The notes under the pieces are model-generated. The model searched no databases, was not told where the DNA came from, and saw only the letters and a program-made list of their open reading frames with translations. From Bacteroidales bacterium (GTDB lineage Bacteria > Bacteroidota > Bacteroidia > Bacteroidales > F082), in the NCBI GenBank assembly GCA_017549805.1, contig JAFYNJ010000015.1:18568-82567 (forward strand): a stretch of 64,000 nucleotides of DNA, read 5' to 3'. Shown here piece by piece: positions 1 to 6,834 of this stretch (positions are counted from its first letter, which is position 1; every line of letters starts with the position of its first letter). A program made the translations under genes and the position numbers.

Positions 1-424
1 CTTCGTGCTGGCCGCCTTGATCGGCTTTTCCACGGGCACTTCCTGGGGAACGATGGCCATCCTGTATCCCCTGATTTTGCCTGCTTCGTGGCTATTGTGC
101 CAGGATCAGGGCATGACCATGGATGCCACTCTGCCCATCTTTTACAATGTGGTTGCTTCCGTGTTGGCTGGTGCCGTCATGGGCGACCATTGTTCTCCCA
201 TCTCCGACACCACCATCATGAGTTCCTTGGCGAGCCAGTGCGACCACTTGAAGCATGTCAGTACCCAGATGCCCTACGCGTTGACGGTGGGTACGGTGGC
301 CTTGTTGGCCGGAGTACTGCCCGCCGCCTTTGGACTGCCCTCGTGGCTGGCCTTCCTGATAGCCGTTGCGGTGTTATGGTGTGTGGTGCGTTTCGTAGGT
401 AAAAAAGTAAAACAAATTGTTTAA
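1..424 (+). CDS. NhaC-family Na+/H+ antiporter, C-terminal part (gene starts upstream)
   Basis: The reading frame is open from the left edge, so this is the last ~140 residues of a longer membrane protein. It contains the conserved stretch GDHCSPISDTTIMSS, typical of the NhaC/MleN antiporter superfamily (PF03553), preceded by GFSTGTSWGT, another hallmark of the family. Three or four hydrophobic segments are visible, and the protein ends in a short basic tail. Known members exchange Na+ for H+, or a carboxylate such as malate for lactate, across the inner membrane; the substrate cannot be told from this fragment. The next gene starts 20 bases downstream and may be co-transcribed. Confidence 0.85.
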   Translation, partial: FVLAALIGFSTGTSWGTMAILYPLILPASWLLCQDQGMTMDATLPIFYNVVASVLAGAVMGDHCSPISDTTIMSSLASQCDHLKHVSTQMPYALTVGTVALLAGVLPAAFGLPSWLAFLIAVAVLWCVVRFVGKKVKQIV

Positions 425-443
425 CCATAAAAATAGCTGAATC

Positions 444-803
444 ATGATCGAACTGAATGAAAATTTCACCGTTGCCGATCTCGCCAACGTGAAGAAAGAG
501 GTCTTCGACCCCATGTTTAACAAAACCCGTGCTTCCTCTTGGAACGGACACATGTACATCACCCCTGACAAGATGTATTACATTGTAGAGCCTGCAGGCT
601 TGGAAGGCAAAACCGTTTGGGATATGGGCGGTGCTCCGAAGTCGTGGTGCATCGACTTGAGCGAAATCGCGTCATACGGCAAGTATGGCTTGGGCGGTTT
701 CAAGATTGAATTGAAAGACGGAACAACGCTCCGCTTCACCAACGTGTTCCGCAAGATGCGCAACGGCATCACGGAAGCCCTTGAGGAGAGAATGGGAAAG
801 TGA
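444..803 (+). CDS. small hypothetical cytoplasmic protein (119 aa)
   Basis: No family is recognised. The protein has no signal peptide or membrane segment. It alternates short beta-type stretches (MYITPDKMYYIV, GFKIELKDGTTLRFTNVF) with a final amphipathic helix, which suggests a small PH/GRAM-like beta barrel capped by a helix; that is inference from the pattern only. It follows the antiporter by 20 bases on the same strand. Its stop codon is the first element of a 7-base-period repeat hairpin (802-878) that separates it from the convergent deaminase gene. Normal codon use supports it being a real gene. Confidence 0.7.
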   Translation: MIELNENFTVADLANVKKEVFDPMFNKTRASSWNGHMYITPDKMYYIVEPAGLEGKTVWDMGGAPKSWCIDLSEIASYGKYGLGGFKIELKDGTTLRFTNVFRKMRNGITEALEERMGK

Positions 804-878
804 AACGGAAAACGGAAAGTGGAAAACGGAAAACTATCAATTCTCAGTTTTCCGTTTTCAGTTTTCAGTTCTCCGTTT
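802..878. repeat. heptad-repeat hairpin between convergent genes
   Basis: The left arm (802-834) is built of 7-base units related to GAAAACG. The right arm (847-878) is built of units related to GTTTTCC/GTTTTCA and is nearly the reverse complement of the left, with a 12-base loop. The hairpin overlaps the stop codons of both flanking convergent genes (TGA at 801-803, minus-strand TAA at 877-879). It could act as a bidirectional terminator or mRNA 3'-end stabiliser, although it lacks a pure T-run. Confidence 0.7.
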
Positions 879-1905
879 ATTTCTGTCCTGCGTATTGCTG
901 TACCTCGTCGTATTTATAGACGAGTTCGATGCCCACTTGCTTGAACATCTCTTCCGACTCGGCGCCGTCGTGGTAGCGGCGTTCGCATACCACACGCACG
1001 ATGCCGCAGTTGATGATGAGCATGGCGCAGGTGCGGCAGGGAGTCATGCGGCAATACAGCGTGCTGCCATCCAAGGCGATGCCCCTGCGGGCAGCCTGGC
1101 AGATGGCGTTCTGCTCGGCATGTACCGTGCGGACGCAGTGTTGTGTTACGGAGCCGTCCTCGTGGATGACCTTGCGGAAGAGGTGTCCCACGTCGTCGCA
1201 ATGGGGAAGCCCTTTGGGTGAGCCTACATAGCCCGTCACCAAGATTTGTTTGTCCTTGACGATGACGCAGCCGCTACGGCCACGGTCGCAGGTGGCACGT
1301 TCACTCACCGTGTCGGCGAGGTTCAGGAAATAGTCGTCCCAGGTGGGGCGGACATGCAGCTGGGTAAGGACCTTCTCCACTTGCTGGTGCAGCTCGGGGA
1401 TGGTGCCGTCGTTGGTGAATACGAAGTCGGCTTGGTGGATGCATTCGCCGAGGTTCTGCTTGTTGGGGTCGGTGGCGGTCATCTCGCGTTCTTCATTGGC
1501 CACGAAGGTCTCGAAGTCGATATGGTCGGTCTCTGAGCCGCGCAGGTAGATGCGGTCGTAACGGATCTTGCGGTCGGCATCGACGGCGAAGAGGTAGAAC
1601 TCGCCTTTTTGGCGCAACGAGGCAATCTCGCCAGGCGTGCGTACACTCTCGATGACGGCGTTCTTGCCATTGGCCTTGGCCCGCTCGAAGAGCTGGTCGG
1701 TGATATAGCTCGGACAATGCGTTGCGCGCAGCTCGTTGCCCATGGCGGTCAGCGTGTCGCGGTTCACTTCCTCTCCGCGTTTCTCAATCTCTTCCGTGAT
1801 GAAGGCCCGCACCGAATAGTGCACGAAACCTCTTTCCTTAACCAAGTAATCGACGATGGTGCCTTTCCCAGCTCCCAGCGTCCCAGTTATACCAATAATA
1901 ATCAT
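877..1905 (-). CDS. P-loop kinase-like / deoxycytidylate deaminase fusion protein
   Basis: The 342-residue protein has two parts. Residues 1-~185 are a nucleotide-kinase-like P-loop domain (GTLGAGKGT at 8-16) of the dephospho-CoA/NMP kinase type. Residues ~190-342 are a zinc-dependent dCMP deaminase, with HAE at 262-264 and PCRTC at 289-293 forming the catalytic zinc site, plus extra Cys/His (CDRGRSG, LPHCDD, HC before HAE) as in the ComEB/dCMP deaminase family. The expected reaction is dCMP to dUMP, feeding dTMP synthesis. Yeast Dcd1 and the antiphage deaminase DcdV/AvcD also put a P-loop domain ahead of a deaminase, but DcdV is longer. It lies 33 bases after a LOG-type gene on the same strand, so the two are probably one transcript. 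The role of the P-loop half is unknown. Confidence 0.85.
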   Translation of the reverse strand: MIIIGITGTLGAGKGTIVDYLVKERGFVHYSVRAFITEEIEKRGEEVNRDTLTAMGNELRATHCPSYITDQLFERAKANGKNAVIESVRTPGEIASLRQKGEFYLFAVDADRKIRYDRIYLRGSETDHIDFETFVANEEREMTATDPNKQNLGECIHQADFVFTNDGTIPELHQQVEKVLTQLHVRPTWDDYFLNLADTVSERATCDRGRSGCVIVKDKQILVTGYVGSPKGLPHCDDVGHLFRKVIHEDGSVTQHCVRTVHAEQNAICQAARRGIALDGSTLYCRMTPCRTCAMLIINCGIVRVVCERRYHDGAESEEMFKQVGIELVYKYDEVQQYAGQK

Positions 1906-1907
1906 AT

Positions 1908-1958
1908 CTCTAAACTTTAAACTCTAAACTCTAAACTCTCACCTTTCACCTTTCACCT
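1908..1958. repeat. heptad repeat, two unit types in phase
   Basis: On the plus strand this reads as four TCTAAAC-type units (one TTTAAAC), followed without a phase break by TCTCACC and TTTCACC units. The repeat lies between two minus-strand genes and encodes the last residues and stop codon (QVKGER*) of the upstream gene. Confidence 0.75.
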
Positions 1959-2538
1959 GTTCCTTAATCTCCACCACCCATTTCTTCACATCAGTTGGCT
2001 GGAACCGTTCCATCATTTCAAGCAATTCCTTTGGATTGTCGCTGACGATGAGGTTGTAGGCGTGTTCTTTGCGGATGAAGCCTTCCTTGGCGGCATGGTC
2101 GATGAAGCGGATGATGTCGTCGTAAAAGCCGTTCACGTTGTAGAGGGCCACGGGTTTGTCGAAGACCCGCAGCTGGCTGAGCACAAAGGCCTCGAAGAAT
2201 TCGTCCATGGTGCCCAGTCCGCCTGGCATGGCAATGAAGCCGTCTGCCATGTCTTCCAAAATCTTCTTGCGTTCAGCCATCGAATCCACCACAATCAGCT
2301 CGTCAATGTCGTTATAGCCCACTTCCATGTCCATGAGGTGCTCGGTGATGGTGCCGATGACCTTGCATTTCCGGTCCATCATCACATCGGCGATGATTTT
2401 CATCAGCCCCACACTGCCACCGCCGTACAATAGCTCGCACTGCTTGTCGGCCATGGCTTGACCGAGTTCAGCGGCTTTCTCGCGATAAATAGGGTCGAAG
2501 CCCATGCTGCTGCCGCAAAAAATGCAGATTTTCTTCAT
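1939..2538 (-). CDS. LOG-family protein / cytokinin riboside 5'-monophosphate phosphoribohydrolase-like (TIGR00730)
   Basis: The 199-residue Rossmann-fold protein carries the family motif PGGLGTMDE (PGGxGTxxE) and the N-terminal CIFCGSSMG and GGGSVGLM nucleotide-binding segments. Members of the lysine-decarboxylase-like LOG family actually cleave nucleoside 5'-monophosphates such as AMP to base and ribose 5-phosphate. It is complete, of usual length, cytoplasmic, and driven by a TACTTTTG promoter 14 bases upstream of the start. The dCMP deaminase fusion follows, so both genes of this transcript act on nucleotides. The C-terminal tail EQVKGER is encoded by the adjacent 7-base repeat and so is unlikely to be functionally conserved. 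Confidence 0.88.
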   Translation of the reverse strand: MKKICIFCGSSMGFDPIYREKAAELGQAMADKQCELLYGGGSVGLMKIIADVMMDRKCKVIGTITEHLMDMEVGYNDIDELIVVDSMAERKKILEDMADGFIAMPGGLGTMDEFFEAFVLSQLRVFDKPVALYNVNGFYDDIIRFIDHAAKEGFIRKEHAYNLIVSDNPKELLEMMERFQPTDVKKWVVEIKEQVKGER

Positions 2539-2552
2539 TCGTTAATTTTTTG

Positions 2553-2579
2553 CAAAAGTAGTTTTTTTATATAAATTTG
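2553..2579. promoter_or_regulatory. divergent Bacteroidota promoters
   Basis: The minus-strand -7 element TACTTTTG (2553-2560) faces the LOG gene. The plus-strand -7 element TAAATTTG (2572-2579) faces the lipoprotein gene starting at 2602. Both match TAnnTTTG, with 12 bases between them. Confidence 0.7.
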
Positions 2580-2601
2580 CAAAGACTAACTCCGAAAGAT
2601 C

Positions 2602-3294
2602 ATGAAAACCACCAAACTTCTCGTTGTGTTGGGCATTACACTTGCTATGGCTTGTTGTGGATTTAATCATACTCCGAAACCTCAGGATGTTGAATCCAAC
2701 AAGCCTTTGGAATGGGATTTCGACTTGATGTGGAAAGTGTTTATGACGATGCCAAACAAGGGTTATGACATGGATATTGTGGATACGATCCAATCGGTTC
2801 GTGAGCGAGTACAGAAGGAATATGAGCTCCAGACTATGAAGAATAGGCTTTATGTCTATACTGATGACCCGATTCCTTGTGGCCAATGGGTTAACATCAA
2901 GTGCTTCAAGTACCAAGATGCTGATAAACTATTTGTGTTTTACGATTATGATGAAGATTGTGGAGCATGCAATTACTATGTCCAAACCTATTCCTATGAT
3001 TTGAACGACGGAACCCTGACCGATGTTGACTTCCCGATTATGCCGTTGAAACTCAAGGATTTCTTCGACGAAGCGACGCTGGCAGAAGGTTCGGAGAGCG
3101 AATGGGAGGAGATGGAAGAAGAGAACGATTGTGTGGACATTTACTATGAATTAGACAACGAAAAAGCCGACCTATTGCTGAAAGCTGGATGGTTTGGCGG
3201 TTATGAATTTGAGGGGCGCGACAATCGTTTGGCTTTTGACTGGAATGGCCACGAGTTTGTTCGTAAACCCGAGGCAGATACTAGAGGTAAATGA
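2602..3294 (+). CDS. hypothetical lipoprotein (230 aa)
   Basis: The protein has a short basic start, a hydrophobic core and a lipobox-like MACCG ending near residue 19, so it is predicted to be exported and lipidated. The mature part is acidic, rich in Asp, Glu and Tyr (for example DYDEDCGACNYYVQTY and SEWEEMEEENDC), with two Cys in DCGAC. No family is recognised. It has its own TAAATTTG promoter 23 bases upstream. Its stop TGA overlaps the ATG of the nucleosidase gene (ATGA), so translation of the two is probably coupled although no functional link is evident. Confidence 0.75.
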   Translation: MKTTKLLVVLGITLAMACCGFNHTPKPQDVESNKPLEWDFDLMWKVFMTMPNKGYDMDIVDTIQSVRERVQKEYELQTMKNRLYVYTDDPIPCGQWVNIKCFKYQDADKLFVFYDYDEDCGACNYYVQTYSYDLNDGTLTDVDFPIMPLKLKDFFDEATLAEGSESEWEEMEEENDCVDIYYELDNEKADLLLKAGWFGGYEFEGRDNRLAFDWNGHEFVRKPEADTRGK

Positions 3295-4052
3295 TTATGG
3301 AAAGGACAATTGGAGTTTTGGGCGCCATGGCCGAGGAAATCGACGAGGTGAAGGCCCTCTTGACGAACAAGACTGTTGTTAAAATCGCGAATCGCGAATT
3401 CGTCGTGGGCAAAATCAATGGTATTGCTTGTGTGGTTGCCTTCTCCAAGTGGGGCAAGGTGGCTGCGACAATCACAGCTACCTTATTGATACAAGAGTTC
3501 GGCGTCACGGATCTCTTCTTCATCGGTACGGCAGGTGCCTTGGCTGACGGCCTCAAGGTGGGCGACATTGTCATCTCCAAGCGTCTTGTCCAGCATGATT
3601 TGGATGCCCGTCCCATCATTTCGCGCTTTGAGCTTCCACTACTCAACCGTATTTATGTCAACAGCGACCCTGGTCTGACCGAGCTGGCAGGCAAGGCGGT
3701 GACGAACCTGTTGAGCAGAGGCGTGGAACACATGGTAGGAGAGGAGGCCGTCAAGGAGTTTGGTTTGAATCCGACCTTGTATTTTGGCGACATCGCCAGC
3801 GGCGACCAGTTCATCAACAGCGATGAGAAACGCAATGAGATCCTTTCGTTCTTGCCTGATGTGCTTTGCGTGGAGATGGAAGGTGCCGCCGTGGCACAGG
3901 TATGCCTCGAATTTGGCACGCCCTTTACCGTCATCCGCACCATTAGCGATAGTGCCGACCACAATGCACGCGTCGATTTTGGGAAGTTTGTTGTTGAGGT
4001 GGCGAATGCTTATTCGAGGGCGATTATATCGGAGATTATGAGGATGCTCTGA
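3291..4052 (+). CDS. mtnN: 5'-methylthioadenosine/S-adenosylhomocysteine nucleosidase
   Basis: The N-terminus (IGVLGAMAEEIDEVKALL) is typical of MtnN/Pfs. The middle has FIGTAGALADGLKVGDIVIS, and the active-site region has EMEGAAVAQV and TISDSAD, which hold the ribose-binding Glu and the catalytic Asp. The enzyme cleaves MTA and SAH to adenine and the thioribose or ribosyl-homocysteine, recycling the by-products of SAM reactions. It is 253 residues long, slightly above the usual ~230 because of a short insert in the middle. Two ATGs (3291, 3297) are possible; 3291 overlaps the upstream stop. The stop codon is adjacent to that of the convergent M20 gene. Confidence 0.93.
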   Translation: MIMERTIGVLGAMAEEIDEVKALLTNKTVVKIANREFVVGKINGIACVVAFSKWGKVAATITATLLIQEFGVTDLFFIGTAGALADGLKVGDIVISKRLVQHDLDARPIISRFELPLLNRIYVNSDPGLTELAGKAVTNLLSRGVEHMVGEEAVKEFGLNPTLYFGDIASGDQFINSDEKRNEILSFLPDVLCVEMEGAAVAQVCLEFGTPFTVIRTISDSADHNARVDFGKFVVEVANAYSRAIISEIMRML

Positions 4053-5183
4053 TTATCCCTCCAATTCCTGCCTAATGATTTCCCAGAACATGGTCATTCC
4101 TGTTCCCAAGATGTCGTCTGGAAAGTCGAACATTGGGTCATGCAATGCAGGTAGTTCGGTACCCGAACCCAATCCAAAGAAGCCTATCGGACAGACGCTG
4201 CCGAACCGACCAAAGTCTTCCGACCAGCGGAAGGGCTCTGCCAAGTGACCAATGTTCAGCTCAAGGTTTTGAGCGGCTTGTTCAATAATATGGATGCAGT
4301 TGTCGTCGCAGTTGGTGGCAGCAAAGGCCTCGTGTTCGGAGAAACTGAAGTCAAAAAGATGATCTTTCGCTTTAGAATGACAGAGCTCGATGATTTGTGA
4401 GGCCATCACGTCAAGGTTGTGATCATCATAACTGCGTAAGGTGAGCCATATCTCAGCATGGCCGGGTGCCACGCCGAAGGTCTCCTCGCCCAAGACGGAG
4501 TGTGTGATGATGAAGGTCGTCAAAGGCTTCACGGCTTTCAGCTGTTCGCGTTTCTTTTCTAAGTTGTGGATAAGCAGTGCTAATAGCTCCGAGGGACTAT
4601 GTCCTGTCTCAGGTTGGGAGGCGTGCGCAGTGCGACCGTCAAAGCATAGTTTCAGGCCAAAAGATGCCGCCGCAAAACAGCCTTGGCGTACCACCACTTG
4701 GCCTTTTTCGAAACCAGGAAGATTGTGCAGTCCAAAGGCCACATCGGGCTTGATCTGCTCAAACAGCGGATCTTCCAAAATGGCCTTTGCGCCTTGTCCC
4801 GTCTCCTCGGCAGGCTGGAACAGCAGTGCCACTTCGCCTTGATCGGGACGCTGCTCGCCGAGCCATTGCGCCAGTCCACAGAGGATGGTGGCGTGGCCAT
4901 CGTGACCGCATTTGTGTGACACGCCTTGGTTTTGCGATTTATAAGGCACATCATTGGGTTCGGGAATGTGCAAGGCATCAATGTCGCCTCGGATTAGAAT
5001 GCGTTTTCCAGGTTGAGCACCTTTATAGACTGCTGCCAAACCATAACCGCCAATTTTATTTATTTGCAAGTCGGGTCTGGTCTGTTTCACCCATTCATTC
5101 AGTATCTTGTTAGTCAGTACTTCCTTCCCCGAAAGCTCAGGATGCGCATGAAGGATATGCCGGAGTTCAATGAGAGTATCCAT
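4053..5183 (-). CDS. M20-family amidohydrolase (carboxypeptidase/deacetylase type)
   Basis: The protein has the M20D signature: HAHPELSGKE near the N-terminus, SHKCGHDGHATILCG for di-metal binding, and FQPAEETGQGA with the catalytic Glu pair. A dimerisation domain lies between. Relatives hydrolyse N-acyl amino acids (IAA-amino acid hydrolase, N-acetyl-diaminopimelate deacetylase, hippurate hydrolase); the substrate cannot be assigned here. The open frame extends to 5216, but a TACCTTTG promoter at 5204-5211 places the transcription start near 5197, so the ATG at 5183 (MDTLIELRHI) is chosen, giving 376 residues. No signal peptide remains with this start, so it is cytoplasmic. Confidence 0.87.
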   Translation of the reverse strand: MDTLIELRHILHAHPELSGKEVLTNKILNEWVKQTRPDLQINKIGGYGLAAVYKGAQPGKRILIRGDIDALHIPEPNDVPYKSQNQGVSHKCGHDGHATILCGLAQWLGEQRPDQGEVALLFQPAEETGQGAKAILEDPLFEQIKPDVAFGLHNLPGFEKGQVVVRQGCFAAASFGLKLCFDGRTAHASQPETGHSPSELLALLIHNLEKKREQLKAVKPLTTFIITHSVLGEETFGVAPGHAEIWLTLRSYDDHNLDVMASQIIELCHSKAKDHLFDFSFSEHEAFAATNCDDNCIHIIEQAAQNLELNIGHLAEPFRWSEDFGRFGSVCPIGFFGLGSGTELPALHDPMFDFPDDILGTGMTMFWEIIRQELEG

Positions 5184-5203
5184 TCGGAGCTGTTGTTTCA
5201 TTG

Positions 5204-5261
5204 CAAAGGTAAACACTTTTATCTTTTATCTCTTATCTTTTACCTTTTTATCTTATCTTTG
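5204..5261. promoter_or_regulatory. divergent promoters separated by a heptad repeat
   Basis: The minus-strand -7 element TACCTTTG (5204-5211) serves the M20 gene. The plus-strand -7 element TATCTTTG (5254-5261) serves manA. The intervening 5216-5260 is an imperfect run of 7-base TTTTATC/TTTTACC units whose last copy merges into the manA -7 element. Confidence 0.7.
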
Positions 5262-5284
5262 CCCCGCAAAAACAACGAGCATCC

Positions 5285-6271
5285 ATGTCAACCGTACTTT
5301 ACCCACTGAAATTCAAGCCCATCTTCAAGGATAAGATCTGGGGCGGACGCAAGATCAAGGAAGTGCTTGGGGTGGACTATGGTCCGCTGCCCAACTGTGG
5401 TGAGGCTTGGCTGCTCTCGGGTCTCTGGGACGAACAAAGTGTGATTGCCAACGGCGACTTCGAAGGCGATGAGATCAACGATCTCGTGGAGACCTTCATG
5501 GGCGACCTCGTGGGCGAAGGGGTGTTCGACAAATACGGCGAACAGTTTCCGCTGCTCATCAAGATCATCGATGCCAACGATTGGCTCTCGGTGCAGGTGC
5601 ATCCTGACGATGAGCTGGCCGAGAAGCGTGAGATCGGCAACGGCAAGACCGAGATGTGGTATGTGATGCAAGCCGACCGGGGTGCCGAGCTCGTTTCGGG
5701 TTTCAACTGCGAGATGAATCGCATGAAATACATCCGCGTGCTCAAGGACAATGCCATCGAATCGGTGCTGAATCATGAGACGGCCGAAAAGGGCGATGTG
5801 TTCTACATCCCCGCCGGACGCGTCCATGCGCTCGGTCCTGGCATCATGGTGGCAGAGATCCAGCAGACCAGCGACACCACCTACCGCATCTACGACTGGG
5901 ACCGCATCGACCTGGCCGGCATGCGCCGCGAGTTGCACATCCCACAGTCGCTGGATGCCGTCGATTTTGATCCTGTCGAGAACTACAAGTCGCCTTATGA
6001 GGATGTCATAAACAAGACCGTCCCCGTGGTGGATTCACCCTATTTCACCACCAACCTGCTGCATCTCAACGGCGAGATGGCCAAGGACTATTCGGAGCTC
6101 GATTCCTTTGTGCTGTTGATGCCCGTTGAAGGAAAATTTTTGCTTGAATGGGAAAATGGCTCGGTATTTGTTAATACGGGTGAAGTTGTCTTGATCCCAA
6201 ATGTCATCGAAAAGGTGAACATCAAGGCACAGGGCGACTGCAAACTCCTTGAAGTTTATAACGATATTTAA
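5285..6271 (+). CDS. manA: mannose-6-phosphate isomerase, class I
   Basis: This cupin-type zinc isomerase interconverts mannose 6-phosphate and fructose 6-phosphate, supplying GDP-mannose and fucose for surface glycans. The zinc and substrate motifs are clear: SVQVHPDDELA, GKTEMWYVM, and YIPAGRVHALGPG. Its 328 residues match the short (Bacillus-type) class I enzymes rather than the longer enterobacterial ManA. The start at 5285 lies 24 bases after a TATCTTTG -7 element. The C-terminal cupin domain (EGKFLLEWENGSVFVNTGE) is intact. A 7-base AT-rich repeat follows the stop, before the TlpA gene. Confidence 0.93.
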   Translation: MSTVLYPLKFKPIFKDKIWGGRKIKEVLGVDYGPLPNCGEAWLLSGLWDEQSVIANGDFEGDEINDLVETFMGDLVGEGVFDKYGEQFPLLIKIIDANDWLSVQVHPDDELAEKREIGNGKTEMWYVMQADRGAELVSGFNCEMNRMKYIRVLKDNAIESVLNHETAEKGDVFYIPAGRVHALGPGIMVAEIQQTSDTTYRIYDWDRIDLAGMRRELHIPQSLDAVDFDPVENYKSPYEDVINKTVPVVDSPYFTTNLLHLNGEMAKDYSELDSFVLLMPVEGKFLLEWENGSVFVNTGEVVLIPNVIEKVNIKAQGDCKLLEVYNDI

Positions 6272-6303
6272 TTGATAATTAATAATTTAGAATTAATAAT
6301 ACT
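6269..6303. repeat. heptad repeat (ATTAATA type)
   Basis: An AT-rich run with 7-base period (ATTAATA, ATTTAGA, ATTAATA) spans the manA stop codon and the spacer before the TlpA-like gene. It also creates a spurious upstream ATG in frame with that gene. Confidence 0.55.
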
Positions 6304-6307
6304 GAAA

Positions 6308-6802
6308 ATGAAAAAGCTATTCACTCTCTTATTCGCTGTGCTGATGATTACAGGTGTTCAGGCCCAGCAGAAATCGGACCTTCCGAATGTTACCATCAAG
6401 AATTTGCAAGGCAAGGATGTCAACATCGCCAAGCTGTCGAACAATGGCAAGCCTTTCGTGATCACCTTCTGGGCCACCTGGTGCGGTCCATGCATCAAGG
6501 AACACAATGCCTTGGACGAGGTTTATGCCGACTGGAAGGCTGAAACTGGCGTGAAGATCTATTCCGTCTCAATCGACGACTCACGTTCCACTGCCAAGGT
6601 GAAGCCTTTCGTCGAGGGCAAGGGCTGGGATTTCGAAGTCCTGCTGGATGTCAACAAGGATCTGGCTCGCGCCATGAACGTGAACAACCCGCCCTATACC
6701 TTCCTGTTTGATGGCAATGGTAAGTTGGTCTATCAGCATTCGGGCTATTTCGAAGGCGCAGAGAACGATCTTTACGAGGAAATCCTAAAGATAAAGAAGT
6801 AA
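6308..6802 (+). CDS. secreted TlpA-like thioredoxin
   Basis: The protein is 164 residues with a Sec signal (MKKLFTLLFAVLMITGVQAQ) and a thioredoxin fold carrying the redox motif WCGPC in FWATWCGPCIKEHNAL. Its overall pattern (LQGKDVNIAKLS, YTFLFDGNGKLVYQHSGY) is that of TlpA/ResA periplasmic thiol reductases. An in-frame ATG at 6272 is rejected because it lies in a repeat and would bury the signal peptide; the start is 6308. It is followed by a DUF6029 barrel and an Omp28-like lipoprotein with its own CxxC, which suggests thiol-redox maintenance of secreted or outer-membrane proteins. That link is inferred from context. Confidence 0.9.
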   Translation: MKKLFTLLFAVLMITGVQAQQKSDLPNVTIKNLQGKDVNIAKLSNNGKPFVITFWATWCGPCIKEHNALDEVYADWKAETGVKIYSVSIDDSRSTAKVKPFVEGKGWDFEVLLDVNKDLARAMNVNNPPYTFLFDGNGKLVYQHSGYFEGAENDLYEEILKIKK

Positions 6803-6832
6803 GAGGTCAGGAGACAGAAGATAGAAGCAATA
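6803..6832. repeat. heptad repeat (AGGTCAG/AAGATAG type)
   Basis: Right after the TlpA stop codon is a degenerate run of 7-base units (AGGTCAG, GAGACAG, AAGATAG, AAGCAA), ending just before the DUF6029 start at 6835. Confidence 0.5.
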
Positions 6833-6834
6833 TT

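Noticed and set aside
877-1905. DcdV/AvcD antiphage system proper
   Set aside because: The protein is much shorter than DcdV, no overlapping inhibitor RNA (AvcI-like) is visible, and the setting is housekeeping; only the architecture is similar.
1908-1958. Tandem repeats suggestive of a small CRISPR array
   Set aside because: Units are 7 bases, degenerate, with no spacers and no cas genes.
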